IMG/VR virus record: IMGVR_UViG_3300030102_004963
Span: 1-34,316 of that record
Direction: 5' to 3' (one strand)
DNA: 34,316 bases
Source of the DNA: a virus
The notes under the pieces were generated by a model that did not search any database, was not told the origin of the DNA, and was given only the letters and a program-made list of their open reading frames with translations. Every line of letters begins with the position of its first letter. Position 1 is the stretch's first letter. The position numbers were made by a program, and so were the translations under genes. This document shows, piece by piece, positions 15,489 to 22,553 of this stretch.

Positions 15489-16646
15489 ATGGGTACGGTT
15501 CTAGTCAGGAAAGCAGAAGCGGTACAAGCAGGCAACTCGGGATTGCAACCTCAACTAATGTTGGGCGGTCAAGGTGGTAGTGGTATGTTTCTCACTCCAG
15601 AAACCCCAATATCACCACATGAGGCTGGGATGCAAGCAGCCATGGATAGTATGGCTGGTGGGTCATACTCACCACAACAACAGCAACAAGTTGGTCAAAG
15701 CGCTAGTCGGGCTGCACAGATGGCTGGTAAGTACGGTGGCATCGCGGCCATGCTCGGTTCAGGTCTCAAGAATATCTATGACTCATCAATATCAGGTCAA
15801 GCGCCTAGTTTGTCAGGCATGGCAACTGGCGCATATGGTGCACAGCAGTTCATAAAACCATTAGCCACTAGAGCGGGAGCACAATATGGTGCTAAGGTCG
15901 GAGTGAGAGAGGCTGGTAGACCACAAGGTGACATTGATAGGGAAATCCAAGAGAGCATGGCTGATTATACTCAAGGTCAGCAAGGTGAGTTTGACACCTT
16001 TGTCAGAGACCCGATACTCCCCAGAACGGCAGAGGGCGTAGCAGAGCAAGCAGCGGAGCAATTGAGGGAAGGGTCAACTCCCGGCTCCATCGGGAGGGCA
16101 GGCTTGAACGTCACGCACTCGATGAGGCCAGAGTTCCAAGGCTTCGGTAACATGTTCGATGCAGTCGAGCAAGAGCAACTGGAGAGGGACAACAGAACCA
16201 GAGGTAACGTAGGTTATCTTGACCAGAGGGGAAGGAGAACATTCGGAGGCTCATCCGCAGGGTACAGAGACGCGCTGAATAGACCACAACCCAGCGAACT
16301 CGTATCCGTTACTCGAGCACCACCAACGCCCATGAGCACAGGAAGGGCACGAAACGTGCTCGCTGGAAGAACGAGGCCCCCGATTGACACTGGTGGTTTC
16401 GACGCTAGTGCTCCACCCACGGGCGAGGGAGAACAAACCAGCATGGCCGATTTCGGCGCCATAACCGGCGGCTTCGCTTCCAAGGTGAATGAGTCCCTCA
16501 AGCAGCAGCAAGAGGAGCAAATGAAGGAGCAGCAGGAGAAGCAGGAAGAGGAGCGGAAGAAGAAAGAGGAAATGAATCAGGAGCAGCAGGCTAAACTGAC
16601 TGAAGAGTTGAGAGACAAGACCAACATGCAGTCCACAGGAGCGTGA
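15489..16646 (+). CDS. Gly/Ala-rich protein with C-terminal coiled coil
   Basis: A 385-residue protein that starts directly after the previous stop. The N-terminal 150 residues are Gly/Ala/Gln-rich with hydrophobic small-residue helices (MAGKYGGIAAMLGSGLKNIYD, GAQYGAKVGVREAG), like membrane-active or injected virion proteins. The middle is polar, and the last 55 residues form a Glu/Lys/Gln coiled coil. Codon use over about 15540-16010 is more A/T-rich than on either side. No family is recognised. It precedes the terminase by about 20 bases. Confidence 0.68.
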   Translation: MGTVLVRKAEAVQAGNSGLQPQLMLGGQGGSGMFLTPETPISPHEAGMQAAMDSMAGGSYSPQQQQQVGQSASRAAQMAGKYGGIAAMLGSGLKNIYDSSISGQAPSLSGMATGAYGAQQFIKPLATRAGAQYGAKVGVREAGRPQGDIDREIQESMADYTQGQQGEFDTFVRDPILPRTAEGVAEQAAEQLREGSTPGSIGRAGLNVTHSMRPEFQGFGNMFDAVEQEQLERDNRTRGNVGYLDQRGRRTFGGSSAGYRDALNRPQPSELVSVTRAPPTPMSTGRARNVLAGRTRPPIDTGGFDASAPPTGEGEQTSMADFGAITGGFASKVNESLKQQQEEQMKEQQEKQEEERKKKEEMNQEQQAKLTEELRDKTNMQSTGA

Positions 16647-16668
16647 TACTATTTCCGGCAAGGAGAAC

Positions 16669-18129
16669 ATGGAGGAGTTCATCCTCAACATGGACAAGGA
16701 GATGGCGAAAAAATCGTTCGAGTACTTCTTCACCGAGATGCTCGAGTTCATGTACAACGAGCATCACAAGTCTTGGCACGACGGTCTGGCCAATCACCAG
16801 TACTACTGCGTCAAGGCGTCTCGTGACCACGGCAAGTCCGTGTTCTTCATGTCCTACGCATTGTGGATAGCGGCGTTCAAGCCCAACACCCACATCATGA
16901 TTTTCTCCCACTCGCTAGAGCAGACCCTCGAGCACATGCGGTTCATCAGGAACCTCGTGGAGGGCACGCCCATTCTGAGGCACCTCAAGGACGACGGTGA
17001 CAGATGGGCAAAGTCGTACTTCAACTTCACGAACGGCTCCCGCTTGATGGCCAAGTCGGTCGGTGGTGCCACCCGTGGTTTCCACCCGGACATCGTCGTG
17101 TGCGACGATATCCTCTGGGGGACCACATCCACCGAGTTGGCCAAGACCGCAGACTGGTTCTACGGTGTGCTTCTACCAGTGCTGCACCACAGCAGCAAAC
17201 TCATGATGGTCGGCACGCCATTCTCCTACAACGACCTGTACGCGGAGTTGGAGCAGAAGGAGACCTTCAGGGTCGAGACCTACCCTGCGATAAACGAGAA
17301 GGGCGAGGCCCTCTGGCCCGGCAGGTGGGACTTGGAGGCCCTCAACCAGAGGAGGCTGTCCATGCCTGCAATCCAGTTCAGCCGCGAGTACCTATGCGAG
17401 CCCATCCACGACGTGGCGAGCATGTTCCCAATGGACATGCTGGAGAAGGCCAAGGACACGAATCTAGTTCTCATGGACAGGGCCGAGACATTCTACAACG
17501 AGGAGGGGGAGGCAGATGGTGTCTTCGGTCACCATTTCATCGGGCATGACCCGGCCATCGCGTCTGACAAGAACGCAGACTTCACGGCCATGACCGTCAT
17601 GAGGATAAAGCCCGACGAGGAGAAGAAGGAGATTATCCACGTCGTCCATGAGAGGGGGATGTCCTCGATGGCCCAGAAGCGGATGATGGTCATGCTGAAC
17701 AATAAGTTCAAGCCTGACCTAATCGAACTCGAGGGCAACAACTTCCAGAGGATGCTGGAGCAGGAGATGAGGGAACTCGCATCTGACATGCCCATCAGGG
17801 TCTTCATGACCACACGCACTAAGAAGGAGTCGTTGTTCATGTCACTGTTACTGGCATTCGAGCAGGACAACATCAGGCTCCCATACGGTGACGAGAGAAG
17901 CAGGGAGTTCACGAACGAACTGATGCAGCAGTTGAATCGCTTCGGCATGCAGAAGAACGGCAAGTTGGAGAGCGTAGGCGTGCATGACGACTTGGCGATG
18001 AGCCTCGCTCTCGCCAACTGGGCCTCCAAGGAGTTCAGGGGCTCGGTGATGCTCCTCGATGATTATATGCCGGGTTTCGACGAGTGGTTCAGAGGAGAGC
18101 GTAAAACACCTTCATGGATGGTGCCTTGA
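16669..18129 (+). CDS. terL: Terminase large subunit
   Basis: A 486-residue ATP-driven packaging motor and nuclease. The ATPase domain has a terminase-style Walker A, SRDHGKS at residues 51-57 (K56), and Walker B IVVCDDI at 142-148 (D146, D147). The RNase-H-like nuclease has IGHDP with D294, an IELEG strand with E355, and VHDDLAMSLALA with D440/D441. All three acidic positions are thus present. AAGGAG at about 16660-16665 sets the ATG. Length is normal for the family. It pairs with the portal two genes downstream and possibly with the tandem zinc protein at 10683 as small subunit. Confidence 0.95.
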   Translation: MEEFILNMDKEMAKKSFEYFFTEMLEFMYNEHHKSWHDGLANHQYYCVKASRDHGKSVFFMSYALWIAAFKPNTHIMIFSHSLEQTLEHMRFIRNLVEGTPILRHLKDDGDRWAKSYFNFTNGSRLMAKSVGGATRGFHPDIVVCDDILWGTTSTELAKTADWFYGVLLPVLHHSSKLMMVGTPFSYNDLYAELEQKETFRVETYPAINEKGEALWPGRWDLEALNQRRLSMPAIQFSREYLCEPIHDVASMFPMDMLEKAKDTNLVLMDRAETFYNEEGEADGVFGHHFIGHDPAIASDKNADFTAMTVMRIKPDEEKKEIIHVVHERGMSSMAQKRMMVMLNNKFKPDLIELEGNNFQRMLEQEMRELASDMPIRVFMTTRTKKESLFMSLLLAFEQDNIRLPYGDERSREFTNELMQQLNRFGMQKNGKLESVGVHDDLAMSLALANWASKEFRGSVMLLDDYMPGFDEWFRGERKTPSWMVP

Positions 18130-18198
18130 ATGGAAGAGAGATACAACAATACAACACATGTTACGAAAGCAAATGAGAACAGGACGTCTTGGTCATGA
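18130..18198 (+). CDS. Possible 22-residue microprotein between terminase and LAGLIDADG gene
   Basis: An ATG follows the terminase stop with no gap, and the frame (MEERYNNTTHVTKANENRTS...) ends at a TGA that overlaps the next gene's ATG (ATGA). It would keep ribosomes coupled across an otherwise empty 65-base gap. It is more AT-rich than its neighbours. A chance arrangement cannot be excluded. Confidence 0.3.
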   Translation: MEERYNNTTHVTKANENRTSWS

Positions 18199-19331
18199 GC
18201 GCCTTCTCTAAGAGCGGAGAGGGCTGGTTCGAGGAGAACCTCGGAGTCAGTGCCACCGACATCGTATCCAGACTGAGAAAGGCCAGAAGACACAACAAGG
18301 ACGAGAAGCACGAAATCGATGCTCTCATCCAAGACGTCAGGATGCTGAAGTCGATGGAGGTCGAGATGACCCTCAAGAGCATAGACTGGGCCAACGACTA
18401 CATCAATGAGATTCGCAACTTCGACCTGTCAGACAAGAGCATGACGTCCCTGAGGAAGTTCTCGGACAGCCGCAAGGTGAGCCTAGTCAAGGCATGCATC
18501 ATGTGGAGGGATGCCGATAACGCCCTAGAACTCCTGAAAGAGCACGAGGAAGTCTGGGGAGACGATGAGAGGAAGGCATGGGTCGACGCCATGAACATGA
18601 AGAAGGATGCGAGGAAGATGTGGAAGAGCACCCTTTCACAGATGGACAGACTAAGTGACAAGGAACAAGAGACAATCACTAAGTGCGCGGCTCTGCTGAA
18701 GATGAACGGTCCAATGAGCGCTAGAGCGATGTTCGAGTCCGACACCATAGAGAAGATGCCGGGACTCACAGCCAACAAACTATCCAAACTCCTGTCACTG
18801 TACGGTGAGGAGGTGGACATAGTCAACGGTGCCCAGAGGGGCACGTTCGTCAAGATGGAGAATGACGGGCTCGTCCTCAAGGACCCGTATGCCTATGCCG
18901 CTGGGTTCCTAGATGCTGACGGTTACATATCGATAACCGGCAGGGGAGAGCCCAGAGCGGGGTTCATCGCTACCGGCACAAGAGGCAGGGTTCATTGCGA
19001 GCAGTTGCAGAAGACCCTAGGGTGTGGCGTGCTCCAACTCGACCAGAAGGTGTACAAGGACACCCAGAGAAGCCAGCACAGATTGCAGTTCTACTCCAAG
19101 GACGACATCGGCAAGTTGCTCAACCACCTGTTGCCTCATCTCAAGATGAAGTCCACACAGGCAAAAGCCGTCCTCGCATTCATCGACGAAAGCGACCCTT
19201 TGAGGAAGGAGGAACTCAAGAGGCTGGTCAAGTACTCCAATTGGAGCGACGATAAGGCAAAGAGTCAGACCCTGCTCGCAGAGTGGGGAGTGAGCGCTGA
19301 CGACGTTGCGAAATGGCAGGAGGAATTGTGA
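18195..19331 (+). CDS. Helical protein with C-terminal LAGLIDADG nuclease domain
   Basis: A 378-residue protein; a TTG two codons upstream is the alternative start. The first 160 residues are charged helices. A winged-helix-like stretch follows (ITKCAALLKMNGPMSARAMF, near 161-180). Then comes a LAGLIDADG motif, YAAGFLDADGYISI (core at 235-243), followed by a typical beta-rich single-motif homing endonuclease domain. A single motif implies that it works as a homodimer. It is not an intron or intein: the neighbours TerL and portal are both intact. Phages often keep an HNH nuclease beside the terminase to help packaging, so this may be a domesticated counterpart. Confidence 0.8.
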   Translation: MSAFSKSGEGWFEENLGVSATDIVSRLRKARRHNKDEKHEIDALIQDVRMLKSMEVEMTLKSIDWANDYINEIRNFDLSDKSMTSLRKFSDSRKVSLVKACIMWRDADNALELLKEHEEVWGDDERKAWVDAMNMKKDARKMWKSTLSQMDRLSDKEQETITKCAALLKMNGPMSARAMFESDTIEKMPGLTANKLSKLLSLYGEEVDIVNGAQRGTFVKMENDGLVLKDPYAYAAGFLDADGYISITGRGEPRAGFIATGTRGRVHCEQLQKTLGCGVLQLDQKVYKDTQRSQHRLQFYSKDDIGKLLNHLLPHLKMKSTQAKAVLAFIDESDPLRKEELKRLVKYSNWSDDKAKSQTLLAEWGVSADDVAKWQEEL

Positions 19332-21091
19332 TGGCTGAGGAGGACAGAGGACCAATAGGGCGCTTCATCGACCGAATACGAAGCCCGTTCAGGATACGCT
19401 CGACGCCGGAACCACAGATGCCCCTCTACACGACGGGCATACAGGAACCAGTGCTCGCACAGGGAATTACAATACCCGCTCTGTATGCGGTCAGCCATGA
19501 GAACCTCATACTCAGGACCGTCATCTCCAAATTACAGCAGGAGATATTCAGGAGGGGATACTACTGGGAGAAGAAGTTTCAGAAGAAGTGCGATGCTTGT
19601 GATGAGGAGTATCACTACGACTTGGACCAGTGTGACTTCTGCGGTGGTCCGGTCAGAGGGCCCGACCCCACCCAGACCACATATGCCAAGTGGCTGCTCA
19701 AGGGGCAGAACCAGATGGAGCAGAACTTCCTCCAAGTGCTGTTCGAGATAGAGAAGGACCTGAATGTCGTCGATGACGCCTTCCTCATCATCGTCAAGGA
19801 CTACTTCATCGACCCTGACACTGGCGAGATTCAGCACTACAGGGTCAAGGAGGTCATCAGAGGCGACCCCATATTCATGCGAATCATCTCTGACAAGCGT
19901 GGGGTTCGTGGTGGTAGGTACAAGGTCTGTCCCATACACAGGGACCAAATCGCCTACCCCGGACAGGAGGAGAAGTGCACCGTCTGCGGAAACCACATGC
20001 AGGACGCTCACTATGCCAACATGGCAGGCAGCGGAAAGACCCAGTACTATCTGGAGGGAGAGGTCATCCACATCAGCAAGTACGCCCCATCCAAACTCTA
20101 CGGTAGAAGCCCAGTCAACACCATGTGGCGTCAGGCGATGACCCTGACGGCGATGGACAACTACATGTACACTGCCTACCAGAAGAGGAGGACACCAAAG
20201 GGCATCATATCGGTAACCACTGACAATCTCGAATCGATGAAGTCATTCTGGAAGTCCGTTGACGAAAAGATGGAGAGGGACCCGCACTACGTTCCCAAGG
20301 TCGGCATAGAGAGCCAGACAGGCAGGGGCGGTGTGAACTGGGTCAAGTTCATGGATACTCTGGAGGAGATGCAGTACACCGCTGTCAGGGACGAGATAAG
20401 GAACAGGATAGCAGCGTTCTACGGCGTCAGCAGCATATTCATGGTCGACAGCGGAAAGAGCGGAGGGCTCGGCAATGAGGGGATGCAGATTCTAGTCACC
20501 AACAGGGCAGTTGAGTTCGGCCAGAAGGTCTACACCGATGTTCTCTTCCCGAGGTTGCTCGAGCAGATGGATGTCACGGATTGGAAGATAACCCTATACC
20601 CGAACGAGGAGGAGGACGAGATAACCAGACTCAGGAGGGATGAGATGGAGGTCAACCTCGCACAGAGGATGCAGATGCTCGGCTACAAGCCCGAACTCCT
20701 AGAGGAGGGAGACAGGGACATCAGGTTCTCCTACAGGAAACTACCACCTGAGGAAGCGATGCAGCAGGGCATGATGCCACCGGGCATGCCTCCCGGTATG
20801 CCACCGGGCATGCCTCCCGGTATGCCACCGGGTCAAGGAATCCCAATGGGAGCCGGTGTGATGAGTCAACAACCACCACCGGGGATGCTGAGGCAGATGA
20901 TGCCGCCATCCCAACCCGGAGGGGAGGGAGTTGGCATAAGAGCACCCAGAGGACCAGCCGCACCACAACGCCGAACGACAGGCGGTTCCGGCTCTCCGAT
21001 ATCATCGGTTCAACAGAGAGGAGCAATGCCCTCCCAGCAGGAGCAAAATAGCCGTGCATTAATGAATGCGAGAAGGTTTCGGGGTGCATAA
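19331..21091 (+). CDS. Portal protein with two zinc-ribbon insertions
   Basis: A 586-residue protein starting at the ATG that overlaps the previous stop, behind AGGAGG. The body reads as a tailed-virus portal: conserved HISKYAPSKLYGRSPV, an internal helical stem, DEIRNRIAAFYGVSSIFMVDSGKSGGLGNEG, and a C-terminal DEITRLRRDEMEVNLAQRM helix. Unusually, it has two probable zinc sites, C87-x2-C90...C101-x2-C104 and C200-x2-H203...C216-x2-C219. The last 120 residues are disordered, with a PPGM repeat. It forms the dodecameric DNA gate at the capsid vertex. The portal assignment rests on these motifs and position between terminase and capsid genes. Confidence 0.88.
   Translation: MAEEDRGPIGRFIDRIRSPFRIRSTPEPQMPLYTTGIQEPVLAQGITIPALYAVSHENLILRTVISKLQQEIFRRGYYWEKKFQKKCDACDEEYHYDLDQCDFCGGPVRGPDPTQTTYAKWLLKGQNQMEQNFLQVLFEIEKDLNVVDDAFLIIVKDYFIDPDTGEIQHYRVKEVIRGDPIFMRIISDKRGVRGGRYKVCPIHRDQIAYPGQEEKCTVCGNHMQDAHYANMAGSGKTQYYLEGEVIHISKYAPSKLYGRSPVNTMWRQAMTLTAMDNYMYTAYQKRRTPKGIISVTTDNLESMKSFWKSVDEKMERDPHYVPKVGIESQTGRGGVNWVKFMDTLEEMQYTAVRDEIRNRIAAFYGVSSIFMVDSGKSGGLGNEGMQILVTNRAVEFGQKVYTDVLFPRLLEQMDVTDWKITLYPNEEEDEITRLRRDEMEVNLAQRMQMLGYKPELLEEGDRDIRFSYRKLPPEEAMQQGMMPPGMPPGMPPGMPPGMPPGQGIPMGAGVMSQQPPPGMLRQMMPPSQPGGEGVGIRAPRGPAAPQRRTTGGSGSPISSVQQRGAMPSQQEQNSRALMNARRFRGA
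20774..20832 (+). repeat. 24-base tandem repeat encoding PPGM
   Basis: Two perfect 24-base units (starting ATGCCACCGGGCATGCCT) at 20774-20797 and 20798-20821 and a partial third to 20832. They encode a Met-Pro-Pro-Gly repeat in the portal tail. Such repeats vary by slippage. Confidence 0.85.
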
Positions 21092-21129
21092 TTAAAAGTC
21101 GTGACGCTTACGAGCAGGGCGAGATTACC
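21088..21129 (+). promoter_or_regulatory. Possible promoter after the portal
   Basis: CATAATTAAAAG at about 21086-21098 is a short AT-rich box 30-40 bases before the ATG at 21130. This fits a TATA element for a short-leader transcript into the portal-proximal genes. Evidence is weak. Confidence 0.3.
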
Positions 21130-21495
21130 ATGGACTTACTCAAGATGCACCCTATGGCGAGAAAGATGAACGTACATAATGAGGCCTTCGCAAAGGCCCT
21201 AGAGGCCAACGAGCCAGAGGCTGCTAGGATGCACCTATCCGAGATAAAGAAACTCAGTTCCTACTTGGAAGATGACCTAGTCTTCGAGATTAAGAAGGCA
21301 GAGGCAGCAGCGTCCGACCCCCTCACAGTATATGCCAATGGAGTTCCAACAGCATCATTCAACGAGACTGGCAACACCTTCGACCCAGCGAACAGGGACA
21401 TCCAACTGCCCGGAACCATATTCTCATCTAGCACCAATCCCAGAATGCAGAAGGCTAGGAGCACGTTCGGGAGAAGAGTCGGACCCGGTGAGTGA
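21130..21495 (+). CDS. Small portal-proximal protein, unknown
   Basis: A 121-residue protein. The N-terminal half is helical and charged (MDLLKMHPMARKMN, ALEANEPEAARMHLSEIKKLSSYLEDDL); the C-terminal half is polar and probably extended, ending RRVGPGE. The initial MDLLKM is only a faint echo of the recurrent tag. There is no recognisable family. Position just downstream of the portal suggests a head-assembly accessory role. The stop lies six bases before the next ATG. Confidence 0.65.
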   Translation: MDLLKMHPMARKMNVHNEAFAKALEANEPEAARMHLSEIKKLSSYLEDDLVFEIKKAEAAASDPLTVYANGVPTASFNETGNTFDPANRDIQLPGTIFSSSTNPRMQKARSTFGRRVGPGE

Positions 21496-21500
21496 GACTA

Positions 21501-21842
21501 ATGGGAGAGGACGGCGCCGAGAGACTGATGAGCACTCTCATCTCTAAGATGGAGAGCATAGACCAAGACGTGCAGATACTCAAGGCTGAGAACGCGGCTC
21601 TCAGGAAGATGGTAGACTCACCCGCTGCCCTGCTTAGGAAGGCGGGATACGTGTCAGTTCGCACTCCTCTCGCTGACGATGTCAGCACCGACCCGCTCAG
21701 AGGAGACTTCGGTGTCGATGCCCAGACCGTCGTGAAGTCAGACAACAGTGACTCTTTCAGCAACGAGGACATTCACAACATGTCATGGAGTGAGATACAC
21801 GAAATGGCAGAACAGACAAGAGAAGTCAAGGAGATGTACTAA
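21501..21842 (+). CDS. Coiled-coil protein sharing a C-terminal motif with the scaffold
   Basis: A 113-residue protein; the ATG at 21501 is preceded by GGTGAGTGAG, with a GTG three codons earlier as the alternative. Residues 8-40 form a leucine-rich coiled coil (LISKMESIDQDVQILKAENA). The C-terminus reads MSWSEIHEMAEQTR, which closely matches MSWSEVHNLATRAF at the very end of the protease-scaffold protein at 27817. A coiled coil plus shared terminal motif suggests a scaffold or assembly factor docking on the same partner. Confidence 0.7.
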   Translation: MGEDGAERLMSTLISKMESIDQDVQILKAENAALRKMVDSPAALLRKAGYVSVRTPLADDVSTDPLRGDFGVDAQTVVKSDNSDSFSNEDIHNMSWSEIHEMAEQTREVKEMY

Positions 21843-21843
21843 G

Positions 21844-22395
21844 ATGAGACCAATACCAAGCCCAGCCTCGTATGAGGCATTTCAACTGCTGAAGAAAGCC
21901 AATGCACTGCTCGAGAGGGCCGATGCTCTGGAGAAAGGCGACAAGTGCCCCGAATGTGGTGGTAAGATATCGAAGACTGGTTGCATGATGAAGGACGGCA
22001 CTATGAAAACAGGCTGTGCAGGCATGAAGAAGTACGGTACCATGCAGAAGGGCGACATGGACGAAAAAGACAAGTACTGCATGAAGAACTTCGGCAAGAA
22101 ATACTCAGAGTGTACAGCAGAGCAGAAGAAGCAATGCGACAAGAACGTCGATAAGGTAGAGAAGGGAGAACATCACAAGGCTCAGTCCTTCGACTTCAAC
22201 CCCGGACACGTGCAGTTCATGTCAGAGACAGGCGGTCAGACGTTCAACGCCTACTACACCACCAACCAGTCCCTGCTTGACTCGGAGGACGTTGCAAACA
22301 AGGGTGCGAGCCAGTCCAGCGTCAACATAGAAGCCCTGAACAGGAACCAGAATCCACATGACAACCCTGCCCCCGGTCACCAGACAGAGGGATGA
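21844..22395 (+). CDS. Cys-rich protein with AFQLLK tag
   Basis: A 183-residue protein whose ATG follows the previous stop by one base. It starts with a tag-like helix, SYEAFQLLKKANALLERADALEKG (residues 9-32). Next comes CPECGGKI and a Lys/Cys/Met-rich stretch with more cysteines (TGCMM, TGCAG, KYCMK, SECTAEQKKQC), a probable zinc or disulfide-stabilised domain. The last 80 residues are polar and disordered. The AFQLLK element is identical to that inside the protein at 11800. Function is unknown. Confidence 0.7.
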   Translation: MRPIPSPASYEAFQLLKKANALLERADALEKGDKCPECGGKISKTGCMMKDGTMKTGCAGMKKYGTMQKGDMDEKDKYCMKNFGKKYSECTAEQKKQCDKNVDKVEKGEHHKAQSFDFNPGHVQFMSETGGQTFNAYYTTNQSLLDSEDVANKGASQSSVNIEALNRNQNPHDNPAPGHQTEG

Positions 22396-22541
22396 ACTTG
22401 GGTCAAATAGCGGTTAGAAAAGCAGCAGCGGTAATGAGCCCCTGCGGTAGGTGCGGTGCTAATGCGTATGAGGGATGCAAACTTCCCGGTCATGAGGGTG
22501 AGACCCTCAGTGAGTGTCCACAGTACACGCCGATGAGGTGA
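22392..22541 (+). CDS. Tiny zinc-ribbon-like protein (49 residues)
   Basis: The ATG overlaps the previous stop (ATGA). The product begins MNLGQIAVRKAAAVMSPCGR and has four cysteines, CGRC...GC...C, with a nearby His, enough for one small zinc site. The N-terminal hydrophobic/basic stretch (IAVRKAAAV) faintly resembles the start of the protein at 15489 (VLVRKAEAV). The next gene starts 12 bases downstream. Coupling and composition support it as real; function is unknown. Confidence 0.6.
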   Translation: MNLGQIAVRKAAAVMSPCGRCGANAYEGCKLPGHEGETLSECPQYTPMR

Positions 22542-22553
22542 GAAGGTGGTCAA

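Noticed and set aside
18195-19331. Intein or group I intron in the packaging genes
   Set aside because: The LAGLIDADG domain lies in its own gene with separate start and stop; terminase and portal are both complete with no splice motifs.
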